Assembly: GCA_016297645.1 (NCBI GenBank)
Contig: JAEDGF010000056.1
Coordinates: 1-12,267 of the forward strand
From: Clostridiaceae bacterium
GTDB lineage: Bacteria > Bacillota > Clostridia > Oscillospirales > Acutalibacteraceae
DNA: 12,267 nucleotides
Direction of reading: 5' to 3'
Shown here: piece by piece, positions 6,428-12,267 of the stretch
Layout of the letters: each line of letters begins with the position of its first letter
Numbering within the stretch: position 1 is the stretch's first letter
The notes under the pieces: generated by a model
The model's database searches: none
Told to the model about the DNA's origin: nothing
Seen by the model: only the letters and a program-made list of their open reading frames with translations
Made by a program: the position numbers and the translations under genes

Positions 6428-7810
6428 TTACTTCGAGTTTCTCGCTATGCTTATGCAGCTTTCGAGGACTCTTAATGCCGAGTCGCGGCTCATGACGAAG
6501 CGGCCTGCTATAAGGTAGTCCCTCACTATTTGAAGCAGCTTGATGTAGAACAGATCCTGCGCGCAGTAGCGGAAAAGCATACTGATTCCGAAGTCTTTTT
6601 GGCTTGTGTCCGAGCCGGATATTATGGAGCAGTCCGAAAAGCCGCACAGATTTATGCCGTCCGGAATGTCAAGCTGCGGATTCAGGATGTAAAGAGAGCC
6701 GTTTTCTATGTCCGCTTTCGTTTTTTCGAGAATCTCCACGCGAACCTCCGGCGGAAAACCGTGTACAAACTCGGGCGGGATCTCGTAGAAGTTGCCGGTC
6801 CTCGCAAAATCCTCCATGCCCTCGGTTGTTACGAACTGGACTTGGCTTGTCCCTCCAAAAAGCGTTTTATAGTGCGTGACGCACAGGTCGATAAGCATAT
6901 CCTTGTTCGGCACATCATTTGCTGCGGTGTACATCATTTCCTTTGTTATGTGCGCCGAAAAACAGGGGTATCTGCAAAAGCTTGTCATGCCGCAGCCCGA
7001 AACGGACGCACCTGCGACAAGATTTCGTATTTCCATGATATTCGCCGGCTTTTGTCCGAGCCTTTTTGCGGATGCAGCCATGTTCTGCACGGTATCGAGA
7101 ACTTTTTTGACGGCTCTCGGCTCTATCGAGATAAATCCGCAGCTGTCGTTGAACAGGACAAGAGCCTTTTCGGTAATCACAAAATAGGGGAGTATCTGCC
7201 AGTCGCTGCCCGTCTGCCAGAGGTTCTGCATATACGGGAACTGCCCGATATTCATAAAACGCAGCGAACGGATGAGCGAATGGATGTTTGAAAGCTCGCC
7301 GTTATTCTGTATTTTCTCGACAAAATGGATAAGCTCTATCTTTCCGCTTTCCGCTTTCTTGAAGAAAAAATCATCGAGCCGTTTGTTTTCAAACGAGAAG
7401 TTTGTGTATATTTTGCCCGACTCGATGTCGGTGGTGGTGACGATTGCCTCCTCGACCGACTGCATATTGGGCATAAAGCCGTCTGCGGGGTATTTGTCGT
7501 ACCCTTTCTCGGGGATCCTGTCCGAAGCATTCGAGAATGCGCCGGAGAACTCAGCCACCGCAAGACGCACCGAGTCCATTGTCCGGGAACCGTACATTTC
7601 TTCAAAATAGTGGTTGAAAAGGGCCTCCTGTTCACCGTAGGACAGTGTGAGCGCGTCGGAAATTTTCATAAGCTGCTCAAACTTTATTTTCTGTGAGCCG
7701 CTCAGCATTCGATGCAGCGACCCTTTATTTATGCCTGTCAGATTTGAAACGCCGTTTATTGAGGCGTTCTTGCCGTCAAACAGCTGCTGAATGTATTCTT
7801 CTAACTGCAC
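6428..7810 (-). CDS. XRE-like helix-turn-helix protein with large unknown C-terminal region
   Basis: A 460-aa soluble protein. Residues about 17-54 (SINGVSNLTGINKGSLHRMLSG...FEQLMKISDAL) form an XRE/Cro-like helix-turn-helix, so DNA binding is likely. The remaining roughly 400 residues show no domain I recognise, no membrane segment and no clear catalytic motif. A cysteine cluster stands out at 273, 279 and 283 (SGCGMTSFCRYPC), which could be redox- or metal-responsive. I chose the GTG at 7810 because AAAGGGAG (7819-7826) sits 8 nt before it. In-frame alternatives are ATG at 7846 with no ribosome-binding site and TTG at 7864 with GAGGG close by. The gene has its own consensus promoter and ends before the shared terminator, so it is monocistronic. 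Its target, possibly itself or yebC across the divergent gap, is unknown. Confidence 0.75.
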   Translation of the reverse strand: MQLEEYIQQLFDGKNASINGVSNLTGINKGSLHRMLSGSQKIKFEQLMKISDALTLSYGEQEALFNHYFEEMYGSRTMDSVRLAVAEFSGAFSNASDRIPEKGYDKYPADGFMPNMQSVEEAIVTTTDIESGKIYTNFSFENKRLDDFFFKKAESGKIELIHFVEKIQNNGELSNIHSLIRSLRFMNIGQFPYMQNLWQTGSDWQILPYFVITEKALVLFNDSCGFISIEPRAVKKVLDTVQNMAASAKRLGQKPANIMEIRNLVAGASVSGCGMTSFCRYPCFSAHITKEMMYTAANDVPNKDMLIDLCVTHYKTLFGGTSQVQFVTTEGMEDFARTGNFYEIPPEFVHGFPPEVRVEILEKTKADIENGSLYILNPQLDIPDGINLCGFSDCSIISGSDTSQKDFGISMLFRYCAQDLFYIKLLQIVRDYLIAGRFVMSRDSALRVLESCISIARNSK

Positions 7811-7921
7811 GCGCAGCACTCCCTTTTTTTGTAAGTCTGATTCCATACGGCAGCGTATTTCCAAGCCGCCCTCGTTACAATCAGGTATACCGTGTGTAAA
7901 ATCAATTCAATAAATAGAAAT

Positions 7922-7950
7922 ATTATAATGGACAAAAATCAAATTGTCAA
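7922..7950 (-). promoter_or_regulatory. Consensus sigma-A promoter for the HTH gene
   Basis: On the minus strand, TTGACA (7950-7945) and TATAAT (7927-7922) are separated by exactly 17 bp. Both hexamers match the consensus at all six positions. Transcription should start near 7915, giving an untranslated leader of roughly 105 nt before the GTG at 7810. So strong a promoter in front of a regulator often means repression by the protein itself; that is inference. Confidence 0.85.
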
Positions 7951-7990
7951 TTAAAAACAGCGAAATAATCATTTTTTTACACAATTGTCA
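7942..7990. repeat. Direct repeat AATTGTCA in the divergent promoter region
   Basis: AATTGTCA occurs at 7942-7949 and again at 7983-7990, 41 bp apart, close to four helical turns. The first copy overlaps the -35 hexamer of the HTH gene promoter, and the second lies upstream of that promoter, on the yebC side. The sequence between is AT-rich. Two phased copies at a divergent promoter would suit an operator, but the motif is short and AT-rich sequence gives chance matches. Confidence 0.35.
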
Positions 7991-8049
7991 TAACTCCTGT
8001 ATGCTTTTTTGTGACGCAGAGAATGTTTTTTTCTCGTCAAAGGTCGTTC

Positions 8050-8078
8050 TTGACTTCCGGGGCGTGTTATGGTAAACT
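8050..8078 (+). promoter_or_regulatory. Sigma-A promoter for yebC-lgt
   Basis: TTGACT (8050-8055) and TAAACT (8073-8078) are separated by 17 bp, and TGG directly before the -10 gives an extended -10 element. The start site would be about 8085, leaving a leader of about 44 nt. That leader holds a small hairpin, TGAAA-CAAT-TTTCA (8096-8109), just before the AAAGGA ribosome-binding site. Confidence 0.75.
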
Positions 8079-8128
8079 TGTAGACTGTCAGAGTATGAAA
8101 CAATTTTCACCGAAAGGATTGAGAGCGA

Positions 8129-8866
8129 ATGTCCGGACATTCCAAATGGAGTACGATTAAGAGAAAAAAAGAAAAGACAGATAACGCGCGCGCTAAGGTA
8201 TTTACCAAAATCGGACGCGAGATCGCCGTTGCCGTTAAAGAGGGCGGACCCGACCCGTCAGGCAACTCAAAGCTCAAAGATGTCATTGCCAAGGCGAAGG
8301 CAGCCAATGTCCCCAACGATAATATCGACCGCATTATAAAGAAGGCGGCGGGCGAAGGCGGCAGCGCGAATTACGAGGAAATCATATACGAGGGCTACGG
8401 CCCCAACGGCGTTGCCGTGGTTGTTGAAGCGCTTACCGATAACCGCAACCGCACCGCGGGCGATGTCCGTCATTATTTCGACAAATACGGCGGAAACATG
8501 GGTCAGCAGGGCTCGGTTATGTTCATGTTCACCCGTCAGGGTGTTGTCCTTGTTGACGCAGAGGATGTAGACGAAGAGAAGATAATGGAGTTCGCGATCG
8601 ACGCGGGCGCAGAGGATGTCATAACCGACGACGAGTCCGTTTTCGATATCCGCACGGGCGTACACGAGGTCGCCGATATGGCAGACGCGCTCACAAAGGC
8701 CGGCTACACGGTAGTTTCCGCTCAGGCGGAGTATGTTCCCGTCACATATACTCGTCTTGAAGGCGACGATATAACCAAAATGGGCAAAATGCTTGAAATG
8801 TTTGAGGACAACGACGACATTCAGGCTGTGTGGCACAACTGGGAGAACGAGGACGACTACGAATAA
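8129..8866 (+). CDS. yebC: YebC/PmpR/TACO1 family protein
   Basis: A 245-aa cytosolic protein of the YebC family, named from E. coli YebC, Pseudomonas PmpR and mitochondrial TACO1. It was long annotated as a transcriptional regulator; TACO1 is a translational activator, and bacterial members are now linked to translation as well. The hallmark N-terminus MSGHSKWSTIKRKKEKTDNARAKVFTKIGREI is intact, and YEGYGPNGVAVVVEALTDNRNRTAGDVRHYF (about 88-118) and GSVMFMF follow as usual. Length is normal for the family. The ATG has AAAGGA at 8113-8118, 10 nt upstream. lgt starts 18 nt after the stop, so the two share the promoter at 8050-8078. Many genomes place yebC next to ruvC instead. Confidence 0.96.
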   Translation: MSGHSKWSTIKRKKEKTDNARAKVFTKIGREIAVAVKEGGPDPSGNSKLKDVIAKAKAANVPNDNIDRIIKKAAGEGGSANYEEIIYEGYGPNGVAVVVEALTDNRNRTAGDVRHYFDKYGGNMGQQGSVMFMFTRQGVVLVDAEDVDEEKIMEFAIDAGAEDVITDDESVFDIRTGVHEVADMADALTKAGYTVVSAQAEYVPVTYTRLEGDDITKMGKMLEMFEDNDDIQAVWHNWENEDDYE

Positions 8867-8884
8867 TTTACGGCGGTGTCGCTT

Positions 8885-10054
8885 ATGATCAGATTTTTTA
8901 CGGACCCGGTAGAGGTCGCCTTTACCGCGCTTCAAAAAACTTTCAGCGTTTCGTCGGTTTTCTGTGAGATATCGCTGCCGTTTTTGTCGGCGCCCATATC
9001 AATAAAGTGGTACGGCGTTATAATCGCGTTCGGCTTCACGCTTGCCGTTCTTTTCGGCGGCAGAAAGGCGTATGTCTGGAAAATCGATATATACAAAATG
9101 CTCGATATCCTCATATGGGGCGCACTGTTCGGCATAATCGGTGCAAGGCTCTACTATGTTTTCAACGAGTGGGGATATTATTCCGCTCATCCTGCCGAAA
9201 TACCGGCGGTGTGGCACGGCGGACTTGCAATTTACGGCGGACTTATAGGCGGAGTGCTTGCGGCGCTTGGCGTGTGCCTTGTCGAGCGCGTGAACATACG
9301 GAATTTGCTCGACTTGTGCGGTATGAGCTTTCTCATCGGGCAGGGGATAGGCAGATGGGGCAATTTCGCGAACCAGGAGGCGTTCGGTACAAACACGACG
9401 CTTCCGTGGGGAATGTACTCCGAGCGTACGCGCGAGTATTTGCAATATCTCGTGAACGGCGGCGCAACGGGGCTTGACCCCTCTCAGCCGGTTCATCCCA
9501 CCTTTTTGTATGAGTCGCTATGGTGTCTTTTGGGCTTCGCGCTCCTTTATTGGGTGTGCCAGAAGCACCGCCGTTTCAGCGGACAGATATTTTTGATGTA
9601 CGGCATATGGTACGGAATAGAGCGCGCAGTCGTTGAAGGACTGCGTACGGACAGCCTTTACATCGGAAACACAAATATTCGAATTTCTCAGCTTTTTTCC
9701 GTTATTCTCGTGCTTGTCTGCGCCATACTTTTGGCGATAGGCTTCGCGAGGGACAAAAAGCATCATGCTCCCATCGAGGGCGTGGATTTTTACCGCGAGA
9801 TTCCCGTTTACAACAAAAAACGCCTTTATCTCGACGCGAGAAAGCAGCTTTTTGCGGCTCGGTGCGAGGTGCTTCATGCCGTTACGCTTTTAGACCTTGC
9901 GTCCGACGAAACCGAAAAGGACGAAGCGGAGAAAAAGCTTGCGGCGGCTGAAAAGAAGCTTGCCAAGATGAGCAAAACCGAAGAAAAGGCGAAGATGGCA
10001 GCCGATGAACAGGCTGCACGGCGTGCAGCAAAGAAAGCGAAAAAATCAGAATAA
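8885..10054 (+). CDS. lgt: Prolipoprotein diacylglyceryl transferase with long charged C-terminal tail
   Basis: A 389-aa membrane enzyme that moves diacylglycerol from phosphatidylglycerol to the lipobox cysteine of prelipoproteins, the first step of lipoprotein maturation. Residues matching E. coli Lgt can be placed: Tyr43 (KWYG), His111 (HGGLAIYGG), Arg157 and Glu165 in GRWGNFANQEAFG, and Arg244 (EGLRTDSL). Hydrophobic segments lie at about 43-58, 73-93, 112-131, 212-226 and 266-287. Lgt is normally about 260-290 aa; here roughly 100 residues follow the last membrane segment. They are rich in Lys, Glu and Ala, look helical, and end in a run of basic residues. The N-terminus is also about 15-20 residues longer than usual. 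I chose ATG 8885, with weak GGTG at 8875-8878; GTG 8876 overlaps that site. The substrate lipid comes from the pathway of pgsA, encoded nearby. Confidence 0.93.
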   Translation: MIRFFTDPVEVAFTALQKTFSVSSVFCEISLPFLSAPISIKWYGVIIAFGFTLAVLFGGRKAYVWKIDIYKMLDILIWGALFGIIGARLYYVFNEWGYYSAHPAEIPAVWHGGLAIYGGLIGGVLAALGVCLVERVNIRNLLDLCGMSFLIGQGIGRWGNFANQEAFGTNTTLPWGMYSERTREYLQYLVNGGATGLDPSQPVHPTFLYESLWCLLGFALLYWVCQKHRRFSGQIFLMYGIWYGIERAVVEGLRTDSLYIGNTNIRISQLFSVILVLVCAILLAIGFARDKKHHAPIEGVDFYREIPVYNKKRLYLDARKQLFAARCEVLHAVTLLDLASDETEKDEAEKKLAAAEKKLAKMSKTEEKAKMAADEQAARRAAKKAKKSE

Positions 10055-10097
10055 GAGCGTCAGCGGCGCTGCGGCTTCGGCTGCTGCCCCGGCGCTC
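10055..10097 (+). other. Hairpin with TTCG tetraloop just after lgt
   Basis: The sequence directly after the lgt stop can fold with GAGCG (10055-10059) against CGCTC (10093-10097). Inside it, GCGGC (10071-10075) pairs with GCTGC (10080-10084) around a TTCG tetraloop, which is unusually stable in RNA. No T-tract follows. It sits 4 nt before the strong terminator and may protect the transcript end or be a decayed repeat. Confidence 0.45.
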
Positions 10098-10101
10098 AGT
10101 G

Positions 10102-10144
10102 TGGGGCTGTAAAAAAACTCAGTTTTTTTACAGCCCCATTTTTT
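10102..10144 (+). terminator. Strong intrinsic terminator after yebC-lgt
   Basis: An 18-bp perfect inverted repeat (10102-10119 with 10121-10138) surrounds one central base, C10120. The arms read TGGGGCTGT, seven A, CT and its complement. Six T follow at 10139-10144. The GC-rich base of the stem directly before the T-tract is the classic arrangement. The 35-bp core 10103-10137 is the exact reverse complement of 12218-12252. Confidence 0.93.
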
Positions 10145-10305
10145 AAATGCACAGGATATTTTTTGTTTGTTTTAAGATGATAACTTGTAATGCTCCTGCG
10201 GTTTCAGATATTACGAATCTTTTTCGAAGCAAACCGTATCGGAGAATGTTTTTCGGAGATATTATTAAAACGCGTTTTGTACACGGTGCAAATAAAGCGC
10301 GGCCG

Positions 10306-10314
10306 TGTTAAAAT
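10306..10314 (+). promoter_or_regulatory. Possible extended -10 promoter of the Na/Pi transporter gene
   Basis: TAAAAT at 10309-10314 is preceded by TGT, giving an extended -10 element with five of six consensus matches. No -35 hexamer is found at the right distance; TTGTAC at 10277-10282 is too far, at 26 bp. Transcription would start about 10321, only about 15 nt before the ATG. The rest of 10145-10335 shows no other gene or clear site. Confidence 0.35.
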
Positions 10315-10335
10315 ATTTTATCGGGAAGGTAATTT

Positions 10336-12090
10336 ATGGACATTTTTTCACTGCTTAAATTTATTTGCGGTATTTCTTTTTTCCTGTTCGGAATGAAGGT
10401 CATGTCCTCGGAGCTTGAAAAGCTCACGGGAGGGCGGCTTGAATCCGTCCTGCGCAAAATGACCTCAAATCCGCTTTTGAGTCTGCTGCTCGGTGCGGCG
10501 ATAACCGTTGCAATGCAGTCCTCGTCCGCAGTAACGGTCATGCTCGTCGGTCTTGTAAACTCCGGCATTATGGCGTTTTCGCAAACGGTTGCCGTCACCT
10601 ACGGCGCGAACATAGGCACAACGCTCACCGCGTGGATACTCTCGCTCTCGGGCTTGTCCGGCGGCAGTGTCGCCTTGCAGCTTTTGAAGCCCGAAAATTT
10701 TTCGCCCGTTCTTGCTTTCATCGGCGTTTTCCTTGCGATGTTCTCAAAAAAGGAAAAGCGCCGCAGTGTCGGCAGTGTTTTTGTGGGCTTCGCGGTTCTC
10801 ATGTACGGTATGTCGTTCATGACGGACGCTGTTGCTCCGCTTGCGTCAATGCCCGAGTTTTCGTCCTTTGCGGCACTGCTCGATAACCCGTTTTTGGGTG
10901 TTCTTATCGGCATTGTGTTTACTTGTATCATTCAGTCCTCTGCGGCGAGCATGGGTATTTTACAGGCGCTCGCAATTTCGGGCGGACTGACCTACGCGGC
11001 GGCGATCCCGGTCGTAATGGGACTCAATATCGGCACCTGTATCACCGCCGTACTCTCGTCCGTCGGGGCTTCGCCCAAGGCAAAGCGCGTTGCGTTTATG
11101 CACACCGCGATGAATGTTTTCGGAACGGTCATCTGCCTTACGATATTCTTTGTTGCAAAGATAATATTCAAGCCGGCACTGTTCGGCGAGAATGCCTCGG
11201 CGTGGGGCGTTGCGGCTGTTCACACGGCGTTCAATGTTATCACCGCCGCCGTGTTGATGCCGTTTACAAAGCAGCTTGTCCGTCTGGCGGAGAGCGTAAT
11301 AAAAGACAATCCCGGCAAAAAGAAAAACGCCCATCCCTACTGCCCCGACGAACGACTTCTCGTAACGCCGTCCGTCGCCGTGAAGGAGTGCTTTTCGTTC
11401 ACGCTTAAAATGTGTTCCGAGGCGCAGAAAATGCTGTTCACCGCTTTTGACACTTTGTTTGCCTACGACAAAAAAACGGCGGAGGTCATTCGCACTCAGG
11501 AGGAGGAGCTTGACCTGTACGAGGATGCGCTCGGCACATATCTTGTAAAAATCAGCTCTGCGGAGCTTTCGGACGGCGACTCGCGCATGGTCAGCGGAAT
11601 GCTCCGCGCCATAGGCAACTTTGAGCGACTCGGCGATCACGCCCTCAATCTGCTTGAAGCCGCCGAGGAGCTGCACACGAAGAAGATAGAGTTTTCCGGC
11701 AGCGCGCGCCGCGAAACGGATGTTATCGAAAAGGCGCTGCGCGAGATCGTAACGCTTACCTACAGCGCATTTTCGGACGGCAATTTGAATGTCGCTGCCC
11801 ATGTAGAGCCGCTTGAAGAGGTCGTGGACACACTTACCGATAAGGCGAAGGCAAACCATGTCGAGCGCCTGAAAAAAAGCGAATGCACGATAGAACAGGG
11901 CTTTGTTTTTAACGACATAATGAATAATTTCGAGCGTATTTCCGACCATTGCTCGAACATTGCCGGCGCGGTGCTCGAGCTCGGCACGGACGGCGCGTTC
12001 GATATGCACCGCTACTTAAACGGCGTAAAGAACGCCCACGGCACATTCGACGAGGAAGTCGCGGAGTACGGAAAGAAGTATACATTTTAA
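10336..12090 (+). CDS. Na+/phosphate cotransporter with C-terminal PhoU-like domain
   Basis: A 584-aa membrane protein that imports phosphate with Na+ (Na/Pi cotransporter II, NptA/YjbB type). The membrane part (about 1-315) holds the two inverted-repeat signatures: QSSSA (61-65) with GANIGTT (90-96), and QSSAA (200-204) with GLNIGTC (229-235). About eight or more hydrophobic segments surround them. The cytoplasmic part (about 345-550) is PhoU-like, with two helical-bundle repeats carrying NFERLGDH (428-435) and NFERISDH (531-538). This domain probably senses phosphate status or gates the transporter. The length is normal for the fusion. The ATG has GGGAAGG at 10323-10329. The gene stands alone between two strong terminators. 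Export rather than import has been proposed for some bacterial members. Confidence 0.95.
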   Translation: MDIFSLLKFICGISFFLFGMKVMSSELEKLTGGRLESVLRKMTSNPLLSLLLGAAITVAMQSSSAVTVMLVGLVNSGIMAFSQTVAVTYGANIGTTLTAWILSLSGLSGGSVALQLLKPENFSPVLAFIGVFLAMFSKKEKRRSVGSVFVGFAVLMYGMSFMTDAVAPLASMPEFSSFAALLDNPFLGVLIGIVFTCIIQSSAASMGILQALAISGGLTYAAAIPVVMGLNIGTCITAVLSSVGASPKAKRVAFMHTAMNVFGTVICLTIFFVAKIIFKPALFGENASAWGVAAVHTAFNVITAAVLMPFTKQLVRLAESVIKDNPGKKKNAHPYCPDERLLVTPSVAVKECFSFTLKMCSEAQKMLFTAFDTLFAYDKKTAEVIRTQEEELDLYEDALGTYLVKISSAELSDGDSRMVSGMLRAIGNFERLGDHALNLLEAAEELHTKKIEFSGSARRETDVIEKALREIVTLTYSAFSDGNLNVAAHVEPLEEVVDTLTDKAKANHVERLKKSECTIEQGFVFNDIMNNFERISDHCSNIAGAVLELGTDGAFDMHRYLNGVKNAHGTFDEEVAEYGKKYTF

Positions 12091-12094
12091 CCTT

Positions 12095-12202
12095 GCCGCC
12101 GGAAAAACTGCCGCGAAGCATGAATGCGGCTTCCGGTCGGCAGCGTATTCAATTCGTTCCCGAGGGGACACCTTGAATAATTTCCGTTCCCCGAAAGGGG
12201 AG
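12095..12202 (+). other. Dense hairpin cluster after the Na/Pi transporter gene
   Basis: Three hairpins follow each other. H1: GCCG (12095-12098) and CCGGAA (12099-12104) pair with CGGC (12138-12141) and TTCCGG (12131-12136), with one bulged T. Inside, GCCGC (12110-12114) pairs with GCGGC (12126-12130). H2: TATTCAA (12146-12152) pairs with TTGAATA (12173-12179), with GTTCC (12156-12160) and GGGAC (12165-12169) inside. H3: TTCCCC (12187-12192) and GGGGAG (12197-12202) pair around a GAAA tetraloop. The terminator follows 10 nt later. No open reading frame with a ribosome-binding site lies here. The whole block reads like a structured RNA or a palindromic intergenic element. Confidence 0.6.
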
Positions 12203-12212
12203 GAGCAGGACT

Positions 12213-12258
12213 AAAAAGGGGCTGTAAAAAAACTGAGTTTTTTTACAGCCCCTTTTTT
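12213..12258 (+). terminator. Strong intrinsic terminator at the right end
   Basis: A 22-bp perfect inverted repeat (12213-12234 with 12236-12257) surrounds one central base, G12235. The arms read AAAAAGGGGCTGT, seven A, CT and its complement. The T-run at 12253-12258 on the plus strand and the A-run at 12213-12217 allow termination in both directions. It ends the Na/Pi transporter transcript and could also stop a convergent gene beyond the window. Confidence 0.92.
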
Positions 12259-12267
12259 AGGGGATAG

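Noticed and set aside
7811..7864. Longer starts (ATG 7846 or TTG 7864) for the HTH protein
   Set aside because: The GTG at 7810 has the best ribosome-binding site at the best spacing. The TTG option with GAGGG nearby cannot be fully excluded.
10190..10396. Plus-strand 68-codon frame upstream of the Na/Pi transporter
   Set aside because: It overlaps the transporter start in another frame, has no ribosome-binding site, and its sequence looks like translated AT-rich leader.
10960..12009. Minus-strand open frame of 349 codons inside the Na/Pi transporter gene
   Set aside because: It is antisense to a complete, well-recognised transporter-PhoU gene, and its translation resembles no family I know and is rich in Arg and His.

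Overview
The window looks like chromosomal DNA of a Gram-positive anaerobe of the class Clostridia, probably a gut Oscillospiraceae/Ruminococcaceae-type genome. The base composition is moderately GC-rich, genes are closely packed with purine-rich ribosome-binding sites, and the gene families (RimO-PgsA pair, YebC, Lgt, Na/Pi-PhoU fusion, MATE pump, HAD phosphatase) are typical of that group. This placement is inferred from gene content and style; the window holds no rRNA or other phylogenetic marker. I see no tRNA, rRNA, insertion sequence, prophage or CRISPR array.

Layout. Positions 1-186 are a leader with at least six copies of an AGCAAATAYAG-like motif about 21 bp apart, followed by a MATE-family multidrug/metabolite exporter (187-1566). 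A short coupled pair follows: an unrecognised 61-aa protein (1689-1874) and a HAD-family phosphatase (1878-2555). A 74-bp tandem repeat (2641 to about 2838) runs into the ribosome-binding site of endonuclease IV, nfo (2872-3705). nfo is the first gene of a tight operon with rimO (3724-5052), which methylthiolates ribosomal protein S12, and pgsA (5052-5603), which makes phosphatidylglycerophosphate. A separate hairpin-rich gap precedes a deoxycytidylate deaminase-like gene (5749-6234).

A long symmetrical hairpin (6313-6366) separates this plus-strand block from a convergent minus-strand gene (6428-7810). That gene encodes a 460-aa protein with an N-terminal XRE-like helix-turn-helix and a large C-terminal region I do not recognise. 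It has a perfect consensus sigma-A promoter (TTGACA, 17 bp, TATAAT). Diverging from it, a second promoter (TTGACT, 17 bp, TAAACT) drives yebC (8129-8866) and then lgt (8885-10054), a prolipoprotein diacylglyceryl transferase with an unusual charged tail of about 100 residues. A strong terminator follows, then a Na+/phosphate cotransporter-PhoU fusion (10336-12090), then a dense series of hairpins ending in a second terminator. The 35-bp cores of the two terminators are exact reverse complements of each other.

Functionally this is mostly housekeeping: DNA repair (nfo), ribosome modification (rimO), membrane lipid and lipoprotein synthesis (pgsA, lgt), nucleotide metabolism (dCMP deaminase), translation/regulation (yebC), phosphate uptake and efflux. 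The less ordinary material is the unknown HTH protein, the small coupled protein, the Lgt tail, and the intergenic repeats and hairpins. I see no clear new multi-gene system; the intergenic repeat elements and the HTH regulator are the best candidates for something undescribed.
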